From contig DATELY010000287.1 in assembly GCA_035276085.1 (NCBI GenBank), forward strand, positions 1 through 23,688: a stretch of DNA of 23,688 nucleotides, given 5' to 3'. This document shows, piece after piece, positions 1 through 5,682 of this stretch. Positions within the stretch are counted from its first letter, which is position 1; the number at the start of each line of letters is the position of its first letter. The notes under the pieces were generated by a model. That model searched no databases and was not told the DNA's origin. It was given only the letters and a program-made list of their open reading frames with translations. Position numbers and translations under genes: made by a program. The stretch is from DATELY01 sp035276085. Its GTDB lineage: Bacteria; Pseudomonadota; Gammaproteobacteria; Steroidobacterales; Steroidobacteraceae.

Positions 1-189
1 GAGATCTAAGAGGTACAAGAAGTTCAGCGCCGGAAGAAAAAGCACATCACCGCCGACCACACTCTTTTTGATGAAAGTGAGAAGGCTGTCGTAATCGTCG
101 ACGCGCCTTAGCTTTAGACGCCCTAACATCAGCAATGCCACGTTCACCGCAGTTCGATCCGGGTGCGAATGCTTAGTTGGCCTCAACAT
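1..189 (-). CDS. ABC-3C middle component, partial (3' end off the left edge)
   Basis: An open frame of 63 codons begins at the ATG at 189-187 and runs off the left edge without a stop. The start lies inside the last codons of the upstream nuclease gene, in another frame, so the two are translationally coupled. The N-terminus MLRPTKHSHPDRTAVNVALL and the later FLPALNFLYLLDL fit what I recall of the small middle components of ABC-three-component systems: a short PTKH start, then a helical region, then a hydrophobic 'L-LNFLYLL' helix. In such systems this protein is thought to bridge an SMC/Rad50-like ABC ATPase and the effector protein. The ATPase gene would be expected next on the left, outside the window. 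The assignment rests on pattern memory and gene order; the frame and overlap are directly seen. Confidence 0.6.
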   Translation of the reverse strand, partial: MLRPTKHSHPDRTAVNVALLMLGRLKLRRVDDYDSLLTFIKKSVVGGDVLFLPALNFLYLLDL

Positions 190-1138
190 CGCCTATGTCT
201 CCGATGTCACAATTCCAGTACATGTAAAACAACATGGCACGGGTTAGCCGTTTGTGGCCACGCTGACGAAGTATAGGATCACGCCCGAACAGCAGATCAA
301 CGAGATACTCCATAACGTGATCGAAGGTTTGGTAGTCCTTTCGCTTCGCTAGTACCTTGAGCTGGAATTCGTCGGCAGTTGATTCGTAGAGTTGTAGCAG
401 GTCAAGATTCTCTGGAGCTGCAAGAAAGGCTCGAATCTGCGTCGTTTCTTTCAGGTACCTCTTTCTTTGCGCTTTCGCGTACTCCGGTGTCATGTGGTTC
501 AGCAAATTCTTCCGTTCGTACGACACGCGCGGAGCAGGCGGATCATCTATCACTGCTGCAAGGTCAGATCTGTTCCGTGCGAGTGCCTGTACCACTTCGG
601 CGAGGTCGTCGGAGCTGACGATCAACGGTGAGTCCACGGGATCTATATCAGCCATTTGTGCTATTGCGGGAAACATCTTCAACCAAAGTTCCAACTGTTC
701 CACGCCACACAAGTAGATTGACACGATCGGTAAGCCCGCTTCACGCGCGACGTAGTCACGTATTTCGCTTTCTGCATTTCCGGCGAGTCGTCTATTGGCA
801 AAAAGCATGTAATGATCGAGTTGCTTATTTGCTCGCAAGGTCCGAATCCGTGGAATCTCCTCAGCTAAGACGCTGTTCGATCCATTCGGATTGTAGAAGT
901 CGGACTCTGAAAAATTACGGTTGTGGCCATTAGTGTGTTTGGCCTGAATTATCGTGATCCCCACCCATGGAGCTGCCTTGCTGGGATGGAGTTCTGCCGT
1001 GCCTACGAACTTTGCATCTCGGCCACCATCGGGACCTCTCGAAAAGGCTTGCGTGGACACGCCAAGTAGATACCTACATAGAAAGACAACAAGGTCTTCG
1101 AATTGCCCGTCGCTGAGATCCTCGTAGGCGTACTTCAT
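173..1138 (-). CDS. Restriction-endonuclease-like effector with ABC-3C C-terminal domain
   Basis: A 321-residue soluble protein with no signal peptide or membrane segment. Its N-terminus (about 10-70) has the Mrr-type PD-(D/E)xK layout: FEDLV helix with E14, GPDGGRDA with D41 as likely metal ligand, and a buried strand ending QAK with Q65 and K67. The catalytic set looks intact, so it should be able to cut DNA or RNA. The C-terminus (about 235-315) has a helical region ending YMYWNCDIG, the hallmark I associate with the C-terminal domain of ABC-3C effectors, which docks to the ABC ATPase partner. The following gene overlaps its 3' end and looks like the middle component. The start ATG at 1138 is preceded in frame by TAA two codons upstream, so it cannot be extended; the ribosome site is weak. 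Base composition is visibly less GC-rich than the genes to the right, which suggests transfer. An ordinary stand-alone Mrr-like nuclease is the alternative. Confidence 0.65.
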   Translation of the reverse strand: MKYAYEDLSDGQFEDLVVFLCRYLLGVSTQAFSRGPDGGRDAKFVGTAELHPSKAAPWVGITIIQAKHTNGHNRNFSESDFYNPNGSNSVLAEEIPRIRTLRANKQLDHYMLFANRRLAGNAESEIRDYVAREAGLPIVSIYLCGVEQLELWLKMFPAIAQMADIDPVDSPLIVSSDDLAEVVQALARNRSDLAAVIDDPPAPRVSYERKNLLNHMTPEYAKAQRKRYLKETTQIRAFLAAPENLDLLQLYESTADEFQLKVLAKRKDYQTFDHVMEYLVDLLFGRDPILRQRGHKRLTRAMLFYMYWNCDIGDIGDVEAN

Positions 1139-1239
1139 GCGTTACATCCGTGCGCAGTTGTCCATTATTGTTCGTCGAGCCAGAGCGGTGCTTTCCTAAG
1201 CTGCTCGTCCGGGCCTATTAAGTGCCGCTTCATCGGTCA
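1139..1239. other. Short gap between HTH gene and nuclease gene
   Basis: About 100 bases separate the stop of the HTH gene from the start of the nuclease gene on the same strand. I see no convincing hairpin terminator and no coding continuity. It could hold a separate promoter for the nuclease and middle component, or simply be a spacer within one transcript. Confidence 0.4.
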
Positions 1240-1515
1240 CTATTTAGTCACCTGTAGTTTCACGCGTGCTTGTTTCTGCAACTGGCCTAATACGTCAAAG
1301 AGATTCCTGGCCTGAGGATTACCACGTGGGCCAAACATGCGCATCAGGCTTTTCGGCGATGTGCCAGTTGCGGCGCCGAGTTTCTCGAAACCCACTGTCG
1401 AGTTGATGTAATCCCGCAGCATCCTCTTGCCGGTCTCCAGATCCCCTCCGAGCATCTTATCGATGCCCTTACACAAGAGAGTTTCAGGTGTTGTGCAACT
1501 GCGCCCTACTGCCAC
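1240..1515 (-). CDS. Small HTH transcriptional regulator / antitoxin-like protein
   Basis: A 91-residue protein starting at GTG 1515, the only usable start, because TAA lies in frame two codons upstream. Residues 42-80 form a helix-turn-helix like that of small addiction-module or XRE-type regulators: VGFEKLGAATGTSPKSLMRM, then FGPRGNPQARNLFDVLGQL. Upstream, LLCKGIDKMLGGDLETGKRMLRDYIN matches the usual helical lead-in of this family. The first ten residues do not resemble the usual family start, so the N-terminus may be eroded or the true start misjudged. No RelE/HigB-like toxin is visible beside it. A perfect palindrome 45 bases upstream (1560-1577) is a plausible operator. It lies just upstream of the ABC-3C genes on the same strand, so it could regulate them; that is inference. 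Confidence 0.6.
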   Translation of the reverse strand: MAVGRSCTTPETLLCKGIDKMLGGDLETGKRMLRDYINSTVGFEKLGAATGTSPKSLMRMFGPRGNPQARNLFDVLGQLQKQARVKLQVTK

Positions 1516-1559
1516 TGATTACTGCCCGTCCATTGGGGTTTCTCGCAGAGAGTCGCGAG

Positions 1560-1577
1560 GGTAACGCAAACGTTACC
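1560..1577. promoter_or_regulatory. Palindromic operator-like site upstream of HTH gene
   Basis: GGTAACG, CAAA, CGTTACC: two perfect 7-base arms around a 4-base centre. ACGCAAACG occurs inside it (1564-1572) and again at 1581-1589, a direct repeat 17 bases apart. The location, 45 bases upstream of the HTH gene start, suits an autoregulatory operator. Function is inferred. Confidence 0.4.
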
Positions 1578-1610
1578 ACTACGCAAACGATGATCCGAAG
1601 AGCTCGCAAG

Positions 1611-1642
1611 CGCGGGGCCGCTACGTCGGTAACGGCCCCGCG
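1611..1642 (-). terminator. GC-rich hairpin at the 3' end of the methyltransferase gene
   Basis: CGCGGGGCCG at 1611-1620 pairs perfectly with CGGCCCCGCG at 1633-1642 across a 12-base loop that contains the methyltransferase stop codon. The stem is very stable, but no run of T follows on the minus strand. It may be a weak terminator or a 3' stabilising structure for the fabV-methyltransferase mRNA. Confidence 0.4.
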
Positions 1643-2145
1643 TCCCCAGCGACCGCACACACACGCTGCACCAACGCCGGCTTCGGCCGCTCGATACGGC
1701 CCTGTTCGAAGGCGATGACCGTCAGTCGCTCGCGCACGCGGTCGAGCAGTTCGTTCGGGCGCAGCAGGAAATCCGGATTCGACGGCTTGCCCAGGCGTTC
1801 GTTGCCGACCATGAACGTTTCGTAGATCAGCACGCCGCCGGGCCTGAGCAGGTCGAGCACTGCATCGAAGCGCGGGCGATGGAGATAGTTCGTCACGATC
1901 ACGCCGTCGAAGCACGCGGCGCCGTAAGGCCACGCACCTTCCTCGAGATCGCAGACTCGCGTGGAGACTTTCGGGATGACGGCTAGCGGTGCAACGCTCG
2001 CGGCATCACGATCGACCGCTTCGATGCGATAGCCCATCTCTGCCAGCAAGCGCGTGTGGCGGCCCGAGCCGCATGCGACGTCCAGCACGCTGCCATCGGC
2101 GGGGATCAACGGCGCGAAGCGGCGGACCCACGCAGAGGCGATCAT
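1621..2145 (-). CDS. Class I SAM-dependent methyltransferase
   Basis: A 174-residue Rossmann-fold methyltransferase. Motif I is VLDVACGSGRHTRLLAEMGY near the N-terminus, followed by the acidic end of strand 2 (EAVDRD). Later come DGVIVTNYLHRP and LRPGGVLIYETF, the usual motif IV and post-motif regions. The reading frame stays open far upstream, but that part is the shadow of fabV. The sensible start is ATG 2145, four bases after the fabV stop, with TTG 2154 (overlapping the fabV stop) as an alternative. It should be co-transcribed with fabV. At about 175 residues it has no extra substrate domain. The substrate cannot be named; I see no feature that ties it to fatty-acid synthesis beyond position. 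Confidence 0.8.
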   Translation of the reverse strand: MIASAWVRRFAPLIPADGSVLDVACGSGRHTRLLAEMGYRIEAVDRDAASVAPLAVIPKVSTRVCDLEEGAWPYGAACFDGVIVTNYLHRPRFDAVLDLLRPGGVLIYETFMVGNERLGKPSNPDFLLRPNELLDRVRERLTVIAFEQGRIERPKPALVQRVCAVAGDAGPLPT

Positions 2146-2149
2146 CGTC

Positions 2150-3343
2150 TCAAGCAACGAGGTTCCGGACCGGAACGTCCGGACTGACATCGGCTTCGTA
2201 ATCCACGCGCTCGATGCCGAAGCCGAACAAGCGCAGGAACTCGCGCTTGTAGCCATCGAAGTCCGTGAGCGCGTGCAGGTTCTCGGTCGTGACCTTGGGC
2301 CAGAGCTCCTGCACGCGTCCTTGCACGGCATCGTCGAGCTCCTTGAGATCCGCGCGCAGGCGGCCCGCTTCATCGAGATGCGGCCCGGAGCCGTACAAGC
2401 TGTCCTTGAACAGACCGTACACCTGCTCGATGCAGCCTTCATGCGTGCCGCGTTCCTTCATGACTTTGAACAGCAGCGACAGATACAGCGGCATCATCGG
2501 AATCGCCGAGCTCGCCTGCGTGACGACGGCTTTCAATACGGATACGCGCGCGTCCCCGCCCGTTTTCGCGAGCTTCTCGCGGATGGCAAGGCACTTGCGA
2601 TCCAGATCCTTCTTGGCCGCGCCGATCGAGCCATTCCAGTAGATGTCTTGCGTGATCTGCTTGCCGACGTAAGTGAATGCGGTGGTTTTCGCGCCCGGTG
2701 CGAGTACGTTGGCGTCGAGCAGTGCGTCGATCCACATCTGCCAGTCCTCGCCTCCCATCACGGCGACGGTGTTGTCGATTTCGCTCTGCGTGGCGGGCGG
2801 CAGCGAAATCTCCTCGACGATCTCTTTATCGGTATTGATGGTTCGCAGCGTGACGGATTTGCCGATCGGTTTCAGTGTCGAGTTGTACACCTCGCCCGTC
2901 TTGGGATGTGTGCGTCGCGGTGAGGCGAGGCTGTAGACCACGAGATCGACCTGGCCCAGGTCTTTCTTGATCGCGTCGATCGTGCGCTGCTTGATCTCAT
3001 CGGAGAACGCATCGCCATTGATGTCCTTGGCGTAACGACCCGCGGCCGTCGCGAACCGCTCGAACGCTGCGGTGTTGTACCAGCCGGCCGTGCCGGGCTT
3101 GGTGGCGCTGCCGGCCTTCTCGAAACAAACGCCCAACGTATCCGCACCGCACGCGAACGCGGAGGTGATGCGTGCTGCCAGGCCATAGCCGGTGGAGGCA
3201 CCGATCACGAGCACCTTCTTGGGACCGGAAATGATCGGGCCTCGTGCAGCGACGTAATCGATCTGCTCTTTGACGTTGGCCTCGCACCCCAGCGGATGGG
3301 CCGTGACACAGATGAAGCCGCGCACGCGGGGCTTGATGATCAT
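2150..3343 (-). CDS. fabV: Trans-2-enoyl-[acyl-carrier-protein] reductase (NADH), FabV
   Basis: Catalyses the last reduction of the fatty-acid elongation cycle, trans-2-enoyl-ACP (or CoA) to acyl-ACP with NADH, in the cytoplasm. The 397-residue length is right for FabV. It begins MIIKPRVRGFICVTAHPLGC, as FabV proteins do. The cofactor loop GASTGYGLA lies at 48-56, and the catalytic Y-x8-K is Y235 to K244 in IYWNGSIGAAK, matching the positions known for the family. The C-terminal helices around TDFDGYKREFLRLFGFGI are also typical. The frame is open 62 codons further upstream, but ATG 3343 is preceded by GGAGAA and matches family starts. FabV is a triclosan-insensitive isozyme of FabI. It heads a two-gene unit with the methyltransferase and is divergent from the sigma-factor operon. 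Confidence 0.95.
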   Translation of the reverse strand: MIIKPRVRGFICVTAHPLGCEANVKEQIDYVAARGPIISGPKKVLVIGASTGYGLAARITSAFACGADTLGVCFEKAGSATKPGTAGWYNTAAFERFATAAGRYAKDINGDAFSDEIKQRTIDAIKKDLGQVDLVVYSLASPRRTHPKTGEVYNSTLKPIGKSVTLRTINTDKEIVEEISLPPATQSEIDNTVAVMGGEDWQMWIDALLDANVLAPGAKTTAFTYVGKQITQDIYWNGSIGAAKKDLDRKCLAIREKLAKTGGDARVSVLKAVVTQASSAIPMMPLYLSLLFKVMKERGTHEGCIEQVYGLFKDSLYGSGPHLDEAGRLRADLKELDDAVQGRVQELWPKVTTENLHALTDFDGYKREFLRLFGFGIERVDYEADVSPDVPVRNLVA

Positions 3344-3528
3344 GCGTTCTCCGATTCTTCCAGCAGCAGCGAGGGCGGAAGCATAGTGGATATGCCCGCT
3401 GGATTTCACCGGCGAGCCGGCCGGTAGGGCCAGACCCTGGGAGGCACGAACCCGCGCAATCCCGCCCGGCCATGTCACTCTAAGCGACTGAAATCGAAAG
3501 GACTCGTAAGCGACCCCTCTCAGCCCCA

Positions 3529-3555
3529 AACTATATTTTCCTCACCCGGTATCCA
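3529..3555 (+). promoter_or_regulatory. Candidate ECF promoter upstream of the sigma-factor gene
   Basis: AACTATATTTTC (3529-3540), eight bases, then GTATCCA (3549-3555). The same two blocks with identical spacing occur at 5567-5593 before the TonB-receptor gene and nowhere else that I found. The site ends 55 bases before the sigma-factor start. It probably marks the promoter read by this ECF sigma factor itself, giving autoregulation. Which block is the -35 or -10 is not settled. Confidence 0.6.
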
Positions 3556-3610
3556 CTGACCTCGAAAACGCCCACTACTACTATATGGGCAGTGTGATTG
3601 CCTGGCCGGG

Positions 3611-4138
3611 GTGCACGTGGACAGCGATAAGCAACGCGCCTTTTTGACCGCGATGGCGGGCCAGCACGACGGCAAGCTGCGACGGTTCTTGAAATCCCGC
3701 CTGCGCGACGCCGTGGCCGATGTTCCCGACCTCATGCAGGAAGTCTTTTTGCGCCTCATGCGAGTACCCGATCCCGATTCCATCCGCAGACCGGAGGCGT
3801 ATCTGTTCACGGTCGCCAAGGCCGTGCTTCACCAGCATCGCGCGCAACAGGCCGCCGCGCCCGAAGCGGTCGACATCATGGATGTTCTGGCAGAGATCCA
3901 GGAAGACCGAAGCATCGGCCCCGAAGGGCAGCTGGACGCCGAACAACGCCTCGCAGAGCTGCAGCGCGCACTGTCGCAGCTGCCTCGGAAAGCCTACGCC
4001 ACGCTGGTCCTGAACCGCATCGGCGGCATGCCGCTGGACCAGATCGGCGAGCAACTCGGGATCTCACGTCCCATGGCCAAGAAATATCTCGCCAAGGCCT
4101 TGAGCGCCTGCCGGCAGCACGATCAGGACATCGGATAA
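3611..4138 (+). CDS. ECF-family RNA polymerase sigma factor, FecI-like
   Basis: A 175-residue group-4 sigma factor. Region 2 spans about 20-78 (DLMQEVFLRLMRV followed by RRPEAYLFTVAKAVLHQHR), and region 4 spans about 114-171 (LSQLPRKAYATLVLNRIGGM, then the helix-turn-helix LDQIGEQLGISRPMAKKYL). The match to FecI-type sigma factors is strengthened by the FecR-like gene 11 bases downstream and a TonB receptor after it. The start is GTG 3611; the nearby ATG at 3585 is out of frame. GTG 3617 is an alternative. The ribosome site is poor, which fits low basal expression. It is likely autoregulated from the motif at 3529-3555. Confidence 0.92.
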   Translation: MHVDSDKQRAFLTAMAGQHDGKLRRFLKSRLRDAVADVPDLMQEVFLRLMRVPDPDSIRRPEAYLFTVAKAVLHQHRAQQAAAPEAVDIMDVLAEIQEDRSIGPEGQLDAEQRLAELQRALSQLPRKAYATLVLNRIGGMPLDQIGEQLGISRPMAKKYLAKALSACRQHDQDIG

Positions 4139-4149
4139 GGACGGATCCC

Positions 4150-5307
4150 GTGACGCACACCCGAAACAAACCCAATCAACAGATCCTCGACGAAGCCGCC
4201 GAGTGGTTCGTCGACTTTCGCGAGGGCGATCTTGACGCCACTGCCCAGCAAGCCTTCAACCAGTGGCTGCGAAGATCGCCCGAGCACATCGCCGCCTACA
4301 TGGAAATCGCTGCCTTCTGGGCCGATGTTCCCAATTTCGTGGCAAAAGAAAGTATCGATGTGCCGGCCCTCATCGCCTACGCCCGAAGTGAGGACAACAT
4401 CGTCCCTTTGGCCGCAGCCGGCAGCACCTCGCGCCGTGAGCATGCCAAACCGGCTGACTCTGCAAGAACCCGAACGATGACTGCAGCGGTGGCCTCTACA
4501 CCGGCGACCCGTACGCAGACAACCCGCTCATGGAAAGGGAGGGGCTTACTCGCAGCCTCCTTGGTCGTTGCACTCGTCGGACTCGCCTCGTGGTCGGCCA
4601 TGCAACGCGATACCTATCGCACCGAGGTCGGCGAACAACGCTCAGTCTTACTGAAGGACGGCTCCACCGTAGAGCTCAACGCCAAATCACGCCTGCGCGT
4701 GCGCTTCACCGATGAAACGCGCGACATCGAGCTCCTCGAAGGCCAAGCGTTGTTCCACGTCACCAAGGATCGGCAGCGCCCCTTTATCGTCCACAGCGGC
4801 GATACGAGCGTACGGGCGGTCGGCACCCAGTTCGACGTCTATCGCAAGAAAACAGGCACCACGGTCACGGTAATCGAAGGTCGGGTTGCGGTGGATTCTT
4901 CGCTGCCGACATCCTCCGGATTTCCAACCGCGAGCCCTTCACCGAAGCAGGTTGAGAACTTCGATAACCACGACGTTCGCGCCACGCCGATCATCCTTTC
5001 CGCGGGCGAGCAGCTCGTGGTCGGCGTGAACAAGCCGTCACTGCCACAGCCTGCCAACATTCCCGTGGCCACCGCGTGGACGCAAAGACAGATCGTCTTT
5101 CAGGGCGCCCCCTTGGGCGAAGTCGTCGAGGAGTTCAACCGCTATAACCCGCGCCAGATGAAACTTCTCGACGAGACCTTGCAAACCGTGCGCGTCAGCG
5201 GCGTCTTCTCCTCGACCGAGCCTGCCTCGTTGCTGCGTTTCCTGCGCGACCAGGTGCACCTCGAGGTCACCGAGGACGATGAAAGTATCCGAATCTCCCG
5301 CAGGTAG
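4150..5307 (+). CDS. FecR-family anti-sigma factor / sigma regulator
   Basis: A 385-residue inner-membrane signal transducer. Residues about 10-60 are the cytoplasmic anti-sigma part (AAEWFVDFREGDLDATAQQAF, a DUF4880-type start). After a Thr/Ala-rich linker there is one membrane helix at about 131-151. The periplasmic FecR domain follows (155-250: YRTEVGEQRSVLLKDGSTVE, GQALFHVTKD, VRAVGTQFDVY). The C-terminal part (310-385) is STN-like, with VRVSGVFSSTEPASLLRFLR. In the FecA-FecR-FecI scheme the periplasmic end senses the signalling domain of the loaded outer-membrane receptor, and the cytoplasmic end then releases the sigma factor. It starts at GTG 4150, 11 bases after the sigma stop, with AAGGA upstream, so the two genes are one transcript. 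Confidence 0.92.
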   Translation: MTHTRNKPNQQILDEAAEWFVDFREGDLDATAQQAFNQWLRRSPEHIAAYMEIAAFWADVPNFVAKESIDVPALIAYARSEDNIVPLAAAGSTSRREHAKPADSARTRTMTAAVASTPATRTQTTRSWKGRGLLAASLVVALVGLASWSAMQRDTYRTEVGEQRSVLLKDGSTVELNAKSRLRVRFTDETRDIELLEGQALFHVTKDRQRPFIVHSGDTSVRAVGTQFDVYRKKTGTTVTVIEGRVAVDSSLPTSSGFPTASPSPKQVENFDNHDVRATPIILSAGEQLVVGVNKPSLPQPANIPVATAWTQRQIVFQGAPLGEVVEEFNRYNPRQMKLLDETLQTVRVSGVFSSTEPASLLRFLRDQVHLEVTEDDESIRISRR

Positions 5308-5338
5308 GACTCCTCCGTGCCAGCGTCGCAGGAGTCTT
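5306..5338 (+). terminator. Weak hairpin at the fecR stop codon
   Basis: GACTCCT (5308-5314) pairs with AGGAGTC (5330-5336) and can extend by a G-T and an A-T pair. The loop is 15 bases and no T run follows. It could attenuate read-through from the sigma-fecR transcript into the receptor gene; evidence is weak. Confidence 0.25.
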
Positions 5339-5566
5339 GAAGAGATTAACAATTCGATGGTCCCCGACCGCTTCGGCCTGGGACGCTCGCCGACCACATG
5401 ATGCGCCACCGGCGTATCGCTCCAACCGCTTCTCCATCGTCCTGGAGAAGATGCCTTGCCTCGCGCGCATCAAACGAAGACGAGGCCCGTCTTCATTCCA
5501 TCGAGAGGAAACCGATGCGGCTCGGAGCTGGAGGCTTGCTCGACTCCAACGCTGGACAAAGATGAC
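5308..5566. other. Intergenic region between fecR and the receptor gene
   Basis: About 330 bases separate fecR from the receptor gene. The region holds two small hairpins (5306-5338 and 5476-5494) and, at its right end, the second copy of the ECF promoter motif. A 95-codon open frame at 5337-5624 has no recognisable protein character and would overlap the promoter, so I do not call it a gene. Confidence 0.5.
5476..5494 (+). terminator. Small perfect hairpin upstream of the receptor promoter
   Basis: GAAGACG and CGTCTTC form a perfect 7-base stem with loop AGGCC. It is followed by ATTCCA rather than a T run. It lies between the end of fecR and the receptor promoter, so it may end or slow the sigma-fecR transcript. 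Confidence 0.3.
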
Positions 5567-5593
5567 AACTATATTTTCTCGGATAGGTATCCA
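5567..5593 (+). promoter_or_regulatory. Candidate ECF promoter upstream of the TonB-receptor gene
   Basis: AACTATATTTTC (5567-5578), eight bases, GTATCCA (5587-5593): the second copy of the bipartite motif at 3529-3555, with the same spacing but unrelated bases between and around the blocks. It would give the receptor and the hyuA/hyuB genes their own sigma-dependent promoter. Confidence 0.6.
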
Positions 5594-5682
5594 TTCACAC
5601 TTTTTTACCGCTCATCCTAAATAGAGGTTCGTCATTTTCGATGACACCCGTGACCGATCATATAAAAAAGGGAAGGGTCCTT

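Noticed and set aside
2146..2442. 99-codon upstream extension of the methyltransferase frame
   Set aside because: This part is antiparallel in character to nothing known, is Ser/Arg/Cys-rich, and is the out-of-frame shadow of the fabV 3' half.
3344..3529. 62-codon upstream extension of fabV
   Set aside because: FabV proteins start with the MIIKPRVRGF segment, a good ribosome site precedes ATG 3343, and the extension reads like non-coding sequence.
5337..5624. 95-codon open frame between fecR and the receptor
   Set aside because: Arg/Ser-rich, without a motif, and it overlaps the candidate ECF promoter and a hairpin.
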